Part shown: positions 62,154 through 64,000 of the stretch, piece by piece
How positions within the stretch are numbered: position 1 is the first letter of the stretch
Layout of the letters: each line of letters starts with the position of its first letter
Source: Clostridia bacterium
GTDB taxonomy: Bacteria; Bacillota; DSM-521; Neomoorellales; SLTJ01
Assembly (NCBI GenBank): GCA_024653205.1
Contig: JANLFO010000003.1
Span: 83,901 to 147,900 of the forward strand
Direction of reading: 5' to 3'
DNA: 64,000 nucleotides
The notes under the pieces: generated by a model
The model's input: only the letters and a program-made list of their open reading frames with translations
The model's database searches: none
Told to the model about the DNA's origin: nothing
Made by a program: the position numbers and the translations under genes

Positions 62154-63731
62154 CTACCCCGCCAGAGACAGGGGCCGCAGTTTGTCGGCCCGGGAGTAGT
62201 ACCGGGTGTGGAGCAGCTCCTCGGCCAGTTCGCTCATCGGGTGCTTGAGAAACCCCTGGTATAGAGCGGCCAATTCCGCATTCTCGTAGCTACTGCGTTT
62301 GCCAAGGCTCGCGTCGGCCCTATAAAGGGCGGCGATGCGTTGGGCGCGCAGGGCATCGGTGGGCGGCACGGCCGTACGGGGCTGCCCGCCGCCGCCGATG
62401 CAGCCTCCCGGGCAGGCCATAAACTCCACAAAATGCCAGGGGGTCTCTTTCCGGCGCACGGCCTCCAGGACCTTGCGCCCGTTGGCCATGCCGTGGCAAA
62501 CAGCCACCCGGAGGGTGCCTACGCCCGGCATCTCCACCGCCGCCTCCTTCACCCCGGCCAGGCCGCGAACCGGCGTAAGGTTTAAAAAGGAGGCGGGAGG
62601 ATCTTCGCCGGTAATGAAGAAGTAGGCGGTGCGCACGGCGGCCTCCATGACTCCTCCGGTGGCGCCGAAGATCACCGCCCCTCCGGTTTTCTCACCCATA
62701 AGCTGGTCGTATTGCTCCTCAGGGAGAGCGGCCAGGTCGATTTGTTTCTCCTTGAGGATCCGGGCCAGTTCCCGGGTGGTAAGCACAACATCTACGTCCC
62801 GCAAATCTTGGCGCTGCCAGTATTTTGCGCTGGCATTCATCTCCGGCCGCCGGGCCTCAAACTTCTTGGCCGTACAGGGCATGACGGAAACCGAAACGAT
62901 GTTGCCGGGATCTACGCCTCTCCGGCCGGCGTAATAGGTCTTGACCAGAGCGCCGAGCATCTGCTGGGGCGACTTACAGGAAGAAAGGTGGGGTAGTAAC
63001 TCCGGATAAAAATACTCGCAGAATTTGACCCACCCGGGCGAGCAGGAGGTAAATTGCGGCAGGGGCCGCTTGGCCTCGCCCTTGATCCGCTTGATCAACT
63101 CGGTGGCTTCCTCCATTACGGTCAGGTCGGCGGCAAAGTTGGTGTCCAATACGGCGTCAAAACCTAGCTTTCTCAGCGCCGCCACCTGTTGCCCTTCCAC
63201 CCAGGCGCCGGGAGGCAGGCCGAATTCCTCGCCCAGGGACACCCTGGTGGCCGGTGCCGTCTGAACCACCACGAACTTGCTTTCATCCGCCAGTGCCGCC
63301 AGTACTTCTTGGGTGTGGTCGCGCTCGCGGATAGCACCCGTGGGGCAGAACAGGGAGCACTGGCCGCAGTGGATGCAGATGGTTTCGTCTATGACCGGTA
63401 GCCCGTAATAGCCGTAGACACTCTGCACGCTCTGGCAAACCTCCAGGCACTGCCCGCACAGTACGCACTTTTGATCGTCGCGGCTGAGGGAAGGGTTATC
63501 GGGATCGATGGGCACGCGGCCGCGCACTTGGGCCGGCAGATGGCCCGGCAGGTCGTACTGATACGGCAGCCAGCCCTTCCCGCCCACGTATGCCGGGCTC
63601 TTATCCTCCATGCAGCCGCCCAGCAGGCCGCTCAGCCCCAAAAGTAATCCGCTACCGGCCACCATCTTGAGAAACGAACGGCGGGTAAGTTCTCTCTTCT
63701 CCGGATCCATGGCGTTTGTTCTGGCCTCCAT
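62154..63731 (-). CDS. [FeFe] hydrogenase catalytic subunit, Tat-exported lipoprotein-like
   Basis: 525 residues from the ATG at 63731 (GGAGGAG 5 nt upstream). Twin-arginine signal TRRSFLKMVAGSGLLLGLSG (16-35) with a possible lipobox LGGC (Cys40); two [4Fe-4S] motifs CVLCGQCLEVC and CIHCGQCSLFCP; H-cluster signatures L1 TSCSPGW (C230), L2 MPCTAKKFEA (C286) and L3 FMACPGGCIGGGGQP (C440, C444), all four ligand cysteines present. Reversible H2 oxidation. Catalytic sites of this type are usually cytoplasmic; the Tat signal and HybA/HybB-like partners imply the outer face of the membrane. Confidence 0.93.
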   Translation of the reverse strand: MEARTNAMDPEKRELTRRSFLKMVAGSGLLLGLSGLLGGCMEDKSPAYVGGKGWLPYQYDLPGHLPAQVRGRVPIDPDNPSLSRDDQKCVLCGQCLEVCQSVQSVYGYYGLPVIDETICIHCGQCSLFCPTGAIRERDHTQEVLAALADESKFVVVQTAPATRVSLGEEFGLPPGAWVEGQQVAALRKLGFDAVLDTNFAADLTVMEEATELIKRIKGEAKRPLPQFTSCSPGWVKFCEYFYPELLPHLSSCKSPQQMLGALVKTYYAGRRGVDPGNIVSVSVMPCTAKKFEARRPEMNASAKYWQRQDLRDVDVVLTTRELARILKEKQIDLAALPEEQYDQLMGEKTGGAVIFGATGGVMEAAVRTAYFFITGEDPPASFLNLTPVRGLAGVKEAAVEMPGVGTLRVAVCHGMANGRKVLEAVRRKETPWHFVEFMACPGGCIGGGGQPRTAVPPTDALRAQRIAALYRADASLGKRSSYENAELAALYQGFLKHPMSELAEELLHTRYYSRADKLRPLSLAG

Positions 63732-63862
63732 AGCACTCTCCTCCAACCAAATTCGCGACGAATACCTCGTGAGGAATAACGAACTTGAGGCTGGTATCCA
63801 GGAGGGCAGTCCCAACCCCGGCTTCTTCCCGTCCGCACGCGCCGACCCTCCCAAAGCAAGAA

Positions 63863-63911
63863 GGCCACGGCAACCCCGCCCGGCTGCTGCCGGGCTGAGG
63901 CCTCCGTGGCC
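63863..63911 (-). promoter_or_regulatory. Long structured hairpin in hydrogenase leader (copy 2)
   Basis: Minus strand GGCCACGG and CCGTGGCC close a long hairpin with an inner 7-bp stem (GCCCGGC/GCCGGGC), 132 nt before the hydrogenase start. It shares the 13-mer GGCCACGGAGGCC with the hairpin in the cooC leader at 30387-30438. Confidence 0.5.
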
Positions 63912-63930
63912 CCAGGTCCGCTGCCACTCC

Positions 63931-63963
63931 AAAAAGATAAAACCATGGAGAAGACCTCCATGG
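63931..63963 (-). terminator. Terminator of a gene beyond the window
   Basis: Minus-strand hairpin CCATGGAG / CTCCATGG (5-nt loop) followed by TTTTATCTTTTT, which ends a transcript coming from the right and isolates the hydrogenase leader. Confidence 0.8.
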
Positions 63964-64000
63964 TCTTAAGGATCCTTAACGCAGGCATGCCTTGTTGCCC

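Overview
The window looks like the chromosome of a GC-rich, spore-forming anaerobic Firmicute of the Moorella / Desulfotomaculum / Pelotomaculum kind. The reasons are sporulation genes (spmA, spmB, ytfJ and a DacF/DacB-type carboxypeptidase), a CooC nickel ATPase, an exported [FeFe] hydrogenase with HybA/HybB-like partners, an ADP-forming acetyl-CoA synthetase, S-layer-homology (SLH) proteins and classic Gram-positive ribosome binding sites. The lineage is inferred from gene content; no rRNA or other marker is present. Almost everything is on the minus strand, so operons read from high to low coordinates.

Region 1 (0-12 kb) is amino-acid biosynthesis: HDOD protein, ilvC, HutP-like protein and aroH, then a trp operon trpE-G-D-C-F with a consensus promoter and a textbook TRAP-type leader (nine GAG triplets at exact 5-nt spacing ahead of a terminator). 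The operon lacks trpB and trpA and runs into an ADP-forming acetyl-CoA synthetase, a DRTGG-domain ATPase and the first codons of aroF. Region 2 (11.5-17.5 kb) holds cobO, a molybdate transport operon (modB-C-A plus a ModE-like regulator, with a palindromic operator on its promoter) and a divergent sucrose-phosphate synthase/phosphatase-like pair.

Region 3 (17.9-23.3 kb) holds a ClC channel remnant, spmA/spmB, a sodium:solute symporter with its small partner, a D-Ala-D-Ala carboxypeptidase and ytfJ. Region 4 (23.5-30.6 kb) is a probable nickel operon: cooC, a substrate-binding lipoprotein with a frameshift near its end, two permeases, two ATPases and a methyltransferase. Region 5 (30.7-33.3 kb) has an alkaline phosphatase and a plus-strand HEPN/nucleotidyltransferase pair.

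Region 6 (33.4-59.8 kb) is the most unusual part. Two cobalamin riboswitches, three copies of a conserved leader/terminator element, and large exported proteins occur together. The proteins combine an alpha/alpha-barrel (prenyltransferase-repeat fold) with DUF4430 domains and SLH anchors. Barrel plus DUF4430 is the architecture of animal intrinsic factor/transcobalamin, so a surface corrinoid-binding system is a reasonable hypothesis. An eight-gene MoxR/DUF58/VWA membrane cluster headed by a DUF4430 lipoprotein adjoins it, and two tiny DUF2292 genes sit at its edges. An SLH tail directly behind one riboswitch is a 473-bp near-copy of the tail of the 2114-residue protein and looks like the remnant of a deleted paralogue.

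Region 7 (59.9-64 kb) encodes a Tat-exported [FeFe] hydrogenase with a HybA-like ferredoxin and a HybB/NrfD-like membrane subunit, probably a quinone-linked uptake or evolving hydrogenase on the outer face of the membrane.
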